A DNA stretch of 19,932 nt from JBFKAV01 sp041621405 (GTDB taxonomy: Bacteria > Pseudomonadota > Alphaproteobacteria > Rhodobacterales > Rhodobacteraceae), in the NCBI GenBank assembly GCA_041621405.1, contig JBFKAV010000051.1, forward strand, positions 1 through 19,932. Reading direction: 5' to 3'. The notes under the pieces were generated by a model that saw only the letters and a program-made list of their open reading frames with translations, was not told the DNA's origin and searched no databases. The translations under genes were made by a program, and so were the position numbers. Shown here piece after piece: positions 1 to 6,223 of this stretch. Numbering within the stretch: position 1 is the first letter of the stretch; each line of letters starts with the position of its first letter.

Positions 1-5
1 CCGCG

Positions 6-56
6 CCCGCCCCGGTGGGGCGGGTCGGGCGCGGCCCGGGCCGCAGGCGGCCCGGG
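6..56. terminator. Two tandem GC hairpins after the metal-binding protein gene
   Basis: Two perfect inverted repeats follow the stop codon at 85-87 of the minus-strand metal-binding protein gene. The first has 10-base arms at 35-44 and 47-56 around a 2-base centre. The second has 8-base arms at 6-13 and 17-24 around a 3-base loop. Neither has a T-tract on the minus strand, so they are not classic intrinsic terminators. They could end transcription weakly or stabilise the 3' end of the message. The partner ABC genes, if adjacent, would lie beyond base 1, so these hairpins could also reduce read-through into them. The structure is plain in the sequence; the function is inferred. Confidence 0.45.
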
Positions 57-84
57 GAGAGAAAGTGGAGGGACTTCGCCATCG

Positions 85-1041
85 CTAGATACCGGCCGAG
101 AGCTTGCCGTCCATGCCGCGGGGCGGGACGGTGCCGCCGAGGGCGGCGGCGATGGTGGTGACGTTGTGGTCGATCATGCCGAGGTAGCTGCCCTCGTAGG
201 TACCGGGCGGACCCATGGCGTCGGAGAAGAGCTCGCCGCCGATCTTCACTTCGTGACCGCGGGAGGCCGCGCCCTCGATCAGGGCGCGGATGTTGCGGTC
301 GGAGACCGAGCTTTCGACGAAGACGGCGCCGATCTCGCGCGCGACCAGGAGCTCGACGAGCTCGCCGATGCGGTTGAGACCGGCCTCGCTTTCGGTCGAG
401 ATGCCCTGGATGCCGATCACCTCGAAGCCGTAGGCGCGGCCGAAATAGCCGAAGGCGTCGTGCGCGGTGACCAGCACGCGGGCCGCCTCCGGCACTGTCG
501 CCAGCGTCGCCCTGGCATAGGCCACGAGTCGGGCGATCTCGGCGCGGTGGTCCTCGGCATTGGCGGCGAAAACCTCCGCCGCCTCGGGGCGGGCAGCGGC
601 GAGCGCGTCGCGGACGGCGAGCACGACCTCGGACCAGAGTGCGGGGTCCATCCAGACATGGGGGTCGTAGCGGCCGGCATAGGTGTCGTGGCCGAGCAGG
701 GCCTCGGGCGGCAGCGTCTCGGCCACGGCGGCGACGGGGGTGCGCTTGCCGAGGTCGAGCAGGAATTCCTCCATCTGCGCCTCGAGGTAGAGGCCGTGCC
801 AGAGCACGAGGTCGGCCCTCACCATGGCGGCGATGTCGGTTCGGGTCTGGCGGTAGGCATGGGGGTCGACGCCGGGGCCCATCAGGCCGCGGACGACGAC
901 TTCCTCGCCGCCGACGCGGGCGGCGGCGTCGGCGATCATGCCGGTCGTGGCGACGATGGATAGCGGCCGAGCGGCCATGGCCGGGCGGGCAGCAAGCGCG
1001 GCGAGCGAGGAGGCGAGGAGGGTGCGGCGGGTGAGGGGCAT
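85..1041 (-). CDS. Metal ABC transporter substrate-binding protein (TroA/ZnuA family, Mn or Zn)
   Basis: This is a 318-residue periplasmic solute-binding protein of cluster A-I, which hands Mn, Zn or Fe to an ABC importer. An N-terminal export signal (about residues 1-23, ending AMA) contains a twin arginine (TRRTLL), so Tat or Sec export is possible. The family's metal ligands can be placed at H61 (DPHAY), H128 (DPHVWMDP), H194 (TAHDAFGYF) and D274 (FSDAMG). Three His plus Asp is the TroA/ZnuA arrangement, whereas dedicated Mn proteins such as PsaA and MntC carry Glu at the third site. The His/Asp-rich loop of many zinc ZnuA proteins is absent. No Shine-Dalgarno is obvious, but the start puts the signal peptide exactly at the N-terminus. 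A Fur/Mur-like palindrome in the promoter favours Mn or Fe control. No permease or ATPase gene is in view. The family is certain; the metal is not. Confidence 0.93.
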   Translation of the reverse strand: MPLTRRTLLASSLAALAARPAMAARPLSIVATTGMIADAAARVGGEEVVVRGLMGPGVDPHAYRQTRTDIAAMVRADLVLWHGLYLEAQMEEFLLDLGKRTPVAAVAETLPPEALLGHDTYAGRYDPHVWMDPALWSEVVLAVRDALAAARPEAAEVFAANAEDHRAEIARLVAYARATLATVPEAARVLVTAHDAFGYFGRAYGFEVIGIQGISTESEAGLNRIGELVELLVAREIGAVFVESSVSDRNIRALIEGAASRGHEVKIGGELFSDAMGPPGTYEGSYLGMIDHNVTTIAAALGGTVPPRGMDGKLSAGI

Positions 1042-1068
1042 GGGAATCCGGGATCTGGGCGTCGCGAG

Positions 1069-1098
1069 AGAATATGAGAATGATTCTCAGGAAGTCAA
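1069..1098 (-). promoter_or_regulatory. Promoter with Fur/Mur-type operator in its spacer
   Basis: On the minus strand a -35 TTGACT (1093-1098) and a -10 TATTCT (1069-1074) are 18 bases apart. A perfect 15-base palindrome fills that spacer at 1075-1089: arms TGAGAAT and ATTCTCA around one base. This sequence type is recognised by Fur-family regulators, and in alphaproteobacteria by Mur, the manganese-responsive member. A bound repressor would cover the whole promoter of the metal-binding protein gene, whose start codon is 28 bases past the -10. The position and symmetry are seen directly. The identity of the regulator is inferred. Confidence 0.75.
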
Positions 1099-1100
1099 GC

Positions 1101-1163
1101 CAATTGCGAGCGGATCGCAACTGCCGCAGGCGGTTGACCGCCGACGCGCGCTCAAGCAACTCT
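1101..1163 (+). promoter_or_regulatory. Putative pncA promoter and lac-operator-like dyad
   Basis: The inverted repeat TTGCGA (1104-1109) / TCGCAA (1115-1120) has a 5-base centre, and outer pairs extend it to about 1101-1123 with one mismatch. Bases 1102-1122 match the E. coli lac O1 operator at 17 of 21 positions by my count, including the whole GAGCGGAT core. Downstream, TTGACC (1134-1139) could be a -35 for pncA, with a poor -10 such as AACTCT at 1158-1163. No regulator gene is nearby. The site may belong to a LacI-family or NAD-responsive repressor, or may be chance. Confidence 0.35.
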
Positions 1164-1186
1164 GGCCTCAGACAAGGAGTGAGCCG

Positions 1187-1795
1187 ATGCGCCCCGCGAC
1201 CGAAGCTCTGATCGTGATCGACGTGCAGAACGACTTCTGCCCCGGCGGCGCGCTGGCGGTGGCCGGCGGCGACGAGATCGTCGAGGGCATCAACGCGCTG
1301 ATGGGCGAGTTCCAGGTCAAGGTGCTGACCCAGGACTGGCACCCGGCGGACCACGGCTCGTTCGCCGTCATCCACAAGGGCAAGGCGCCGTTCGAGACGG
1401 TGGAGATGCCCTATGGGACCCAGGTGCTCTGGCCGGTGCATTGCGTCCAAGGCACCTCGGGTGCGGCCTTCCACCCGGCGCTCAGCAGCGATCCGGCGGA
1501 TCTGATCATCCGCAAGGGGTTCCGGCCCGCGATCGACAGCTACTCGGCCTTCTTCGAGAACGACCGGACCACGCCGACCGGGCTCGAGGGCTACCTCAGG
1601 ACCCGCGGGGCGACGAAGCTCACGCTCGCCGGGCTGGCCACCGATTTCTGCGTCGCCTACTCGGCGCTGGACGCCGCCCGGCTGGGATTCGAGGTGACGG
1701 TGGTCGAGAGCCTCTGCCGGGCGATCGACCTCGAGGGCTCGCTGGCCGCGGCGCGCGCGGCGATGACCGAGGCGGGCGTGCGGCTTGCGGGCTGA
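1187..1795 (+). CDS. pncA: Nicotinamidase
   Basis: This cytoplasmic enzyme hydrolyses nicotinamide to nicotinate and ammonia, the first step of NAD salvage. It is 202 residues long, typical of the isochorismatase-like hydrolase family. The catalytic triad is visible as D12 (VIDVQNDF), K110 (IIRKGF) and C155 (TDFCVAYS). The metal site is D50, H52 and H56 (QDWHPADHGS). The WPVHCVQGT segment (residues 82-90) and the start of the CVAYSALDA helix are also family hallmarks. AAGGAG at 1174-1179 lies 7 bases before this ATG and fixes the start, although the frame is open further upstream. pncB follows 76 bases downstream on the same strand and uses the nicotinate produced here, so the two are probably cotranscribed. 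Confidence 0.97.
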   Translation: MRPATEALIVIDVQNDFCPGGALAVAGGDEIVEGINALMGEFQVKVLTQDWHPADHGSFAVIHKGKAPFETVEMPYGTQVLWPVHCVQGTSGAAFHPALSSDPADLIIRKGFRPAIDSYSAFFENDRTTPTGLEGYLRTRGATKLTLAGLATDFCVAYSALDAARLGFEVTVVESLCRAIDLEGSLAAARAAMTEAGVRLAG

Positions 1796-1821
1796 TCGCA
1801 GGGCAAGCCATGCGGCTTTGA

Positions 1822-1868
1822 CCCCGCCGCGCCGCTTCGCGTAAGAGGCGGGGGCCGGGAGGACGGAG
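1822..1868 (+). promoter_or_regulatory. Hairpin and ribosome binding site before pncB
   Basis: A perfect 7-base stem (CCCCGCC at 1822-1828, GGCGGGG at 1847-1853) encloses an 18-base loop. It ends three bases before the Shine-Dalgarno GGGAGG (1857-1862), which sits 9 bases from the pncB ATG. A second GGAG at 1865-1868 is too close to the start to be ideal. The stem could affect pncB translation or protect a processed mRNA end. It is a local structure only, with no known motif. Confidence 0.35.
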
Positions 1869-1871
1869 CCG

Positions 1872-3164
1872 ATGGACGACATCGCCACGCGCGTTTACAA
1901 TCACAAGTGGAAGATCGACCCGATCGTCCGCTCGCTGATCGACACCGACTTCTACAAGCTCCTGATGGCGCAGTCGGTGTTCCGCAACCGGCGCAACGTC
2001 AACGTCACCTTCAGCCTGATCAACCGGACCAAGGAGATCCGCCTGGCCGAGCTGGTGGACGAGGGCGAGCTGCGCGAGCAGCTCGACCACATCCGCACGC
2101 TCAGCCTCGCGCGCGGCGAGAGCACCTGGCTCAGGGGCAACACCTTCTACGGCAAGCGGCAGATGTTCGGCTCGGACTTCATGGAATGGTTCGAGGGGCT
2201 GAGGTTGCCGCCCTATCACCTGGACACGCGCGACGGGCAGTACGAGCTCACCTTCGAGGGCAGCTGGCCCGAGGTGATGATGTGGGAGATCCCGGCACTC
2301 GCCGTGCTGATGGAGCTGCGCGGGCGGGCTGTGCTGAAGGACATGGGCAAGTTCGAGCTGCAGGTGCTCTACGCGCGCGCCATGACCAAGCTCTGGGAGA
2401 AGATCGAGCGGCTGAGGCGGATCGGCACGCTGAGGCTCGCGGATTTCGGCACCAGGCGGCGACACTCGTTCCTCTGGCAGGACTGGTGCGTGCAGGCGAT
2501 GATCGAGGGCCTGGGCGAGAAGTTCGTCGGCACCTCCAACTGCCTGATCGCCATGCGCCGCGACATCGAGGCGATCGGCACCAACGCCCACGAGCTGCCG
2601 ATGGTCTACAGCGCCCTTGCCGCGACCGACGAGGAACTGGCGCAGGCGCCCTACCAGGTGCTGGCAGAGTGGCAGCGCGACTACGACGGCAACCTCAGGA
2701 TCATCCTGCCCGACACCTACGGCACCAAGGGGTTCCTCGCCCACGCGCCAGAGTGGCTCGATTCCTGGACCGGCATCCGGATCGATTCCGGCGACCCCTC
2801 GGAGGGTGCGGAGCTCGCCATCTCGTGGTGGAAATCGCGCGGCGAGGATCCGCGCCAGAAGCTGGTGATCTTCTCCGACGGGCTCGACGTCGACCTGATC
2901 GAGGAGCTCCACGCCCGCTTCGACGGCCGCTGCCGAGTGAGCTTCGGCTGGGGCACGCTGCTCACCAACGATTTCCGCGGCCTGGTGCCGGGCGACGCGC
3001 TGGCGCCGTTCAGCCTCGTCTGCAAGGCCGCCGCCGCCGAGGGACGGCCAACGGTCAAGCTTTCCGACAACCCGCTGAAGGCGATGGGCCCGCCTGAAGA
3101 GATCGAGCGCTACAAGCGCGTCTTCGGCGTGGGCGAACAGGTGGCGCGCAAGGTTCTGGTCTGA
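1872..3164 (+). CDS. pncB: Nicotinate phosphoribosyltransferase
   Basis: The enzyme joins nicotinate to PRPP, with ATP hydrolysis, to give nicotinate mononucleotide, the entry of the Preiss-Handler route. It has 430 residues, in the usual range for the short bacterial PncB type. Family signatures are LIDTDFYKLLMAQ near the N-terminus (residues 22-34), FGTRRRHSF (192-200), and GTSNCLIA (220-227). GTNAHELPM (236-244) follows, and its H240 matches the His that is autophosphorylated in PncB. GIRIDSGDPSEG lies in the phosphate-binding half. GGGAGG 9 bases upstream supports the start. It follows pncA directly, so the pair makes a two-step nicotinamide salvage module. There is no sign of damage or transfer. 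Confidence 0.96.
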   Translation: MDDIATRVYNHKWKIDPIVRSLIDTDFYKLLMAQSVFRNRRNVNVTFSLINRTKEIRLAELVDEGELREQLDHIRTLSLARGESTWLRGNTFYGKRQMFGSDFMEWFEGLRLPPYHLDTRDGQYELTFEGSWPEVMMWEIPALAVLMELRGRAVLKDMGKFELQVLYARAMTKLWEKIERLRRIGTLRLADFGTRRRHSFLWQDWCVQAMIEGLGEKFVGTSNCLIAMRRDIEAIGTNAHELPMVYSALAATDEELAQAPYQVLAEWQRDYDGNLRIILPDTYGTKGFLAHAPEWLDSWTGIRIDSGDPSEGAELAISWWKSRGEDPRQKLVIFSDGLDVDLIEELHARFDGRCRVSFGWGTLLTNDFRGLVPGDALAPFSLVCKAAAAEGRPTVKLSDNPLKAMGPPEEIERYKRVFGVGEQVARKVLV

Positions 3165-3367
3165 GCGTGGCGCCCGATCCAGCGGCCACGCCTGCGGCGT
3201 GACGGCTTTGCGTGGCGCCGCCATCCGGCGGCGCGTGCCTCCGGCGGGGATATTGGGCCCAGGGTGAATCAGGCAGGTCGGCGGGCGAATCCGAGCCCCC
3301 GGGCCGGAGCCGCGGGGGCGAGATCAGAGTCTTGCGGCCGCAAGGCCGCGCAATCGGACCGGTTGGC
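3165..3367. other. Intergenic region with hairpins and a Rhodobacteraceae-type motif
   Basis: The two flanking genes converge here, and I see no credible gene. Two perfect hairpins follow pncB: CACGCC/GGCGTG (3187-3192, 3196-3201) and an 8-base stem GCGCCGCC/GGCGGCGC (3215-3222, 3227-3234) with a 4-base loop. Next comes GCCTCCGGCGGGGATATT (3237-3254). I recognise this from memory as resembling a short sequence that recurs between genes in Rhodobacteraceae. A 14-base perfect palindrome, CTTGCGGCCGCAAG, lies at 3331-3344 near the end of the minus-strand kinase gene. Together they probably separate the two converging transcripts, although no T-tract follows any stem. Confidence 0.5.
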
Positions 3368-4354
3368 TCAGGGCCGGGCGAAGAGGTCGCCGCCGGCGCC
3401 GACGATGTCGGCGGCACGGAGCGCGCGGTCGAGATGGGAACGGTGACGCGGGTGGCCCGGGGCGAGGCGGGGGATGGTCCAGCCGACCGAGGCGAGGCAC
3501 CGCAGAAGCGTGAACCAGGGCAGCATCGCGTGGTCCGCCTCGGAGAGCGGGCGCGTGGTGGCGTAGCCCTCGACTAGCGCGGTGACGATCTCCGGCAGGT
3601 TCGGCTCGGCGAGGTTCTGGCTCAAGGCGGTGCCGAGGTCGTAGAGGCGGAAGCCAAAGCCGCAATCGTCGAAGTCGATCAGCGCGACGTGGTGGTTGTG
3701 CCCGAGCACGTTCTCGCGCAGCACGTCGGCGTGGATCAGCCCCTGGTCGGCGCCTGCCGCGGCGTAGTCGGCAAGCCGCTCTTCCGCGGCGCGGCGGGTC
3801 TCCTCAAGGAGCCGCCTCTCGGCCGGCGTCGCCTCGGGGTGCTCCCAGAACCTTCCCCAGAACGGAGCCGGACCGACCAGGCCCTCGATGTCCCAGCGCG
3901 GGCGCCGGAACGAAGGCGGTAGCTGCAGCCGGTCGGTGACGACGTGGAGCTCAGCCAGGATGTGGCCGATCGAGGCGTGGAGCCGCATCTGCTCCTCGAC
4001 ACTGCCAGCGAGTGGCACGCCGGCCTCGCCCACCGGCCGGCCCTCGAGCCAACTCAGCATCGAGGCGATGCGGCCATCGGCGAGATGCGCCAGCAGCGCG
4101 CCGTCGGTGGTGTGCAGCGGCCGCGGCACGGCGAGGCCGTGATCGGCCAGGGCCTCCATCCACCACAGCTCGGAGCGGATCGCGTCCTCGGTCTGGTAGA
4201 AGCGGCGGTGCAGCCGGAGCACGGCGCGGCCGACCTCGGGGATGACGACCTCGAAGATCGCGTTCTCGCGGAACGCGAGAAGATTCGGCACGCCGCTGCC
4301 GCCCCAGTCGGCCAGCGCCTCGGCGGCGAGCCGCGCGGCCTCGGCCGGGGTCAT
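3368..4354 (-). CDS. APH-fold kinase, probable amino-alcohol kinase partnered with a phospho-lyase
   Basis: A 328-residue cytoplasmic kinase of the aminoglycoside/choline/homoserine phosphotransferase superfamily. The catalytic loop GLIHADVLRENVL has D210 as base and N215 as metal ligand, followed by the metal-binding D227 in LIDFDDCGFGF. An N-terminal lobe (about 1-105) has the β-strand pattern FEVVIPEVGRAVLRLHR. Its ATG overlaps the TGA of the preceding aminotransferase-like gene in an ATGA (4351-4354), so translation is coupled. In animals the phospho-lyases of the AGXT2L family work with such kinases: hydroxylysine kinase feeds phosphohydroxylysine phospho-lyase, and ethanolamine phosphate feeds the other. 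I infer the same logic here. The substrate (ethanolamine, hydroxylysine or another amino alcohol) cannot be read from sequence. True antibiotic resistance is unlikely in this context. Confidence 0.85.
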   Translation of the reverse strand: MTPAEAARLAAEALADWGGSGVPNLLAFRENAIFEVVIPEVGRAVLRLHRRFYQTEDAIRSELWWMEALADHGLAVPRPLHTTDGALLAHLADGRIASMLSWLEGRPVGEAGVPLAGSVEEQMRLHASIGHILAELHVVTDRLQLPPSFRRPRWDIEGLVGPAPFWGRFWEHPEATPAERRLLEETRRAAEERLADYAAAGADQGLIHADVLRENVLGHNHHVALIDFDDCGFGFRLYDLGTALSQNLAEPNLPEIVTALVEGYATTRPLSEADHAMLPWFTLLRCLASVGWTIPRLAPGHPRHRSHLDRALRAADIVGAGGDLFARP

Positions 4355-5628
4355 GCGGTTACCTCGGTCTCGGCGAGGACGCGCGCCAAGGTGTCGATCA
4401 GCTGGTCGGCGTTCTCGCGGGAAAACGGCATCGGCGGGCGGATCTTGAGCGTGTTGCCGTGCCGGCCGATGCGGTTCATCAGGACGCCCTGCCGGCGCAT
4501 GCCCTCGACCACGCGGCCGACGAACTCTGTGGCAGGCGTCAGATCGGCGTCGAGCACGAACTCGGCGCCGAAGAACAGGCCCTGGCCGCGGACCTCCGCA
4601 AAGTGCGGGTGCGCCAGGGCCTGCAGCCGCTCGCGGGCGTAGGCGCCGACCTTCAGCGCGTTCTGCTGCAGCCCCTCCTCCTCGAGCACGTCCAGCGTCG
4701 CGAGGCAGGCCGCCGCCGAGACTGGGTTGCCGCCGAAGGTGTTGAAGTAGCCGAAGGCCTCGCGGAACTCGGTCATCACCTCGGGACGGGCGACGACGGC
4801 GGCCACCGGGTGGCCGTTGCCCATGGGCTTGCCCATGGTGACCACGTCGGGTTTGACCCCGAGCCGCTCGTGGCCCCAGAAATGGCTGCCGAGGCGGCCA
4901 AAGCCCGGCTGCACCTCGTCGGCGAGAACCAGCCCCTTGGCGCGGCGGATCACCGCCTCGGCGGGCTCCAAGAAGCCGGTCGGCAGCGCCGGAAAGCCCT
5001 CGTTGGCGAAGAACGGGCAGAGCATCATGCCGGCGAAACCGAAGCCGGTGTCTTCGAGCTCGGCGATCGCCAGCGCGACGTTCTGGGCGAAGGCCTGGGG
5101 CTGGTCCTCCGCGTCGCCGCCGAGCGGCCTGAGCGAGTCCGGTGCCGGCACCAGCCGCACGTGCGGCGCGTAGCCGCCGATCGGCGGCCGGCGGGCCGAG
5201 AGCTGCGACACCGCGGTGGTGTTGCCGTGATAGGTGTTGTCGGTAGCGATGATGCCGCGCTTGCCGGTCACCGCCTGGGCCATGCGGAGCGCGATGTCGT
5301 TCGCCTCGGACCCGGTGCAGACCATGATCGCCTGCGAAAGCCCGTGGTCGAGGGTAGCGGTGAGGCGCTCGAGGTAGTCGAGCACCGCCTCGTGCAGGTA
5401 GCGGGTATGGGTGTTGAGCGTGGCGGCCTGGCGGCAGATCGCCTCCACCACCTTGGGGTGGCAGTGGCCGACGTGGGGGACGTTGTTGTAGGCGTCGAGA
5501 TACTTTCGCTCGTCGGCGTCCCAGAGCCAGACGCCCTGGCCGCGGACGATGTGCACCGGTGCCTCGTAGAAGGTGGGCACGTTGGGGCCCATCAGCCGGG
5601 CGCGGCGTTCGAGCAGGCTCTCACTCAT
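4351..5628 (-). CDS. Class III PLP enzyme of the AGXT2L type, probable O-phospho-amine phospho-lyase
   Basis: 425 residues, fold-type I. The PLP lysine is K267 in VTMGKPMGNGHP, with D237/Q240 in LADEVQPGFGR and the phosphate-binding CTGSEAND (104-111). Several stretches match human ethanolamine-phosphate and phosphohydroxylysine phospho-lyases from memory. They are NNVPHVGHCHP (48-58), LNTHTRYLH (71-79), GYFNTFGGNPVS (293-304) and LKIRPPMPFS (394-403). Those enzymes eliminate ammonia and phosphate from an O-phospho amino alcohol to give an aldehyde. Annotation pipelines would call it an aspartate aminotransferase-family protein. Its start lies inside arfB (8-base overlap), preceded by GGAAAGG at a sensible distance. 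A kinase gene overlaps its 3' end. One oddity: the usual Glu-Ser of the mid-protein ES...GG...PP.GY motif reads Cys-Pro (204-205). An ordinary ω-transaminase or an aminophosphonate ammonia-lyase remains possible. Confidence 0.85.
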   Translation of the reverse strand: MSESLLERRARLMGPNVPTFYEAPVHIVRGQGVWLWDADERKYLDAYNNVPHVGHCHPKVVEAICRQAATLNTHTRYLHEAVLDYLERLTATLDHGLSQAIMVCTGSEANDIALRMAQAVTGKRGIIATDNTYHGNTTAVSQLSARRPPIGGYAPHVRLVPAPDSLRPLGGDAEDQPQAFAQNVALAIAELEDTGFGFAGMMLCPFFANEGFPALPTGFLEPAEAVIRRAKGLVLADEVQPGFGRLGSHFWGHERLGVKPDVVTMGKPMGNGHPVAAVVARPEVMTEFREAFGYFNTFGGNPVSAAACLATLDVLEEEGLQQNALKVGAYARERLQALAHPHFAEVRGQGLFFGAEFVLDADLTPATEFVGRVVEGMRRQGVLMNRIGRHGNTLKIRPPMPFSRENADQLIDTLARVLAETEVTA

Positions 5629-6043
5629 CGGGCGCGACCTTTCCGCGCAAGGCTTTCACCGCGCCGCGCTCGGCCTTGGCCTTGAGCCGCCGGCGCTGGC
5701 TGCCGAGCGTGGGCCGGGTCGGCACGCGGCGGCGGGGCGCCCGGGTGGCGGCGCGGATCAGCGCGGCGAGCCGCTTGCGCGCGAGGGCGCGGTTCTGCGC
5801 CTGGCTGCGGGTTTCCTCGGCGCGGATCACGATGGCGCCCTCGGAGGTCCAGCGGCGGCCGGCGAGCCGCTTCAACCGGCGCTTCACCGGCTCGGGCAGG
5901 CTCGGCGAACGCTCCGCCTCGAAGCGCAGCTCGACGGCGGTCGCGACCTTGTTGACGTTCTGGCCTCCCGGGCCGGAAGCGCGCAGGAACTGTTCGCTGA
6001 GTTCCCAGTCCGCGATTGCGATCGTGTCGGTAATCCGCAGCAT
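5621..6043 (-). CDS. arfB: Alternative ribosome-rescue factor ArfB (peptidyl-tRNA hydrolase)
   Basis: A 140-residue protein, the same length as E. coli ArfB/YaeJ. It enters stalled ribosomes that lack a stop codon and hydrolyses the peptidyl-tRNA. The catalytic GGQ lies in SGPGGQNVNKV (about residues 23-33), as in class I release factors. The stop-codon-reading domains of release factors are absent. The C-terminal tail (about 95-136) is strongly basic, with repeated RRR/KAK clusters, and in this family it threads the empty mRNA channel. It is the first gene of an overlapping operon with the phospho-lyase-like gene and kinase. The functional link to them is not obvious. An intrinsic terminator directly upstream (6068-6101) separates it from the unit before it. 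Confidence 0.96.
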   Translation of the reverse strand: MLRITDTIAIADWELSEQFLRASGPGGQNVNKVATAVELRFEAERSPSLPEPVKRRLKRLAGRRWTSEGAIVIRAEETRSQAQNRALARKRLAALIRAATRAPRRRVPTRPTLGSQRRRLKAKAERGAVKALRGKVAPDE

Positions 6044-6067
6044 GCCGGCGAGGCTACGATGGGGCGC

Positions 6068-6101
6068 GAAAAAGAGAAAGGGCCGCCTGGCTAGGCGGCC
6101 C
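6068..6101 (-). terminator. Strong intrinsic terminator upstream of arfB
   Basis: A perfect 9-base stem (GGGCCGCCT at 6080-6088, AGGCGGCCC at 6093-6101) has a 4-base loop. On the minus strand it is followed at once by TTTCTCTTTTTC. This is the best classical terminator in the window, and it is oriented to stop minus-strand transcription coming from higher coordinates. It lies nearly 200 bases past the yhhQ stop, so it most likely ends the short RNA/mini-ORF unit between yhhQ and arfB. Confidence 0.85.
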
Positions 6102-6166
6102 CCGAGTTCCCTGGAGATGGGCCAGTTAGGATGCCCAATCGGTTGGTCTTGCCTTCGGGGCTGCCC

Positions 6167-6223
6167 TCAGGCGATCCTCCCTCCGACTGTCCCGACACCT
6201 CTCTCCAATATCACTCTAGACAC
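6167..6223 (-). CDS. Mini-ORF, 18 codons, behind an extreme ribosome binding site
   Basis: The GTG start at 6223 opens an ORF reading VSRVILERGVGTVGGRIA (formyl-Met in place of the first Val), ending in TGA at 6167-6169. Immediately before it, AGAAAGGAGGTGGTCCAG (6223-6240 on the plus strand, reversed) is complementary to the 3' end of 16S rRNA over all 18 bases, with one G-U pair. The GGAGG core lies 7 bases from the start. This is far longer than the other ribosome sites here. Leader-peptide features such as runs of one amino acid are absent. Translation is plausible, but whether the peptide or the ribosome capture matters is unknown. Confidence 0.45.
   Translation of the reverse strand: MSRVILERGVGTVGGRIA

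Noticed and set aside
1620..3224. 534-codon open frame opposite pncB
   Set aside because: It is antisense to a well-conserved enzyme and has the same mirror composition.
3368..4354. Aminoglycoside-resistance gene
   Set aside because: It shares only the fold and catalytic loop; overlap with a phospho-lyase-like gene points to metabolism.
6140..6210. Glycine-riboswitch-like GGAGAG and CCGAAGG pieces on the minus strand
   Set aside because: The required CUCUCAGG segment and the tandem architecture are missing, and no glycine gene follows.
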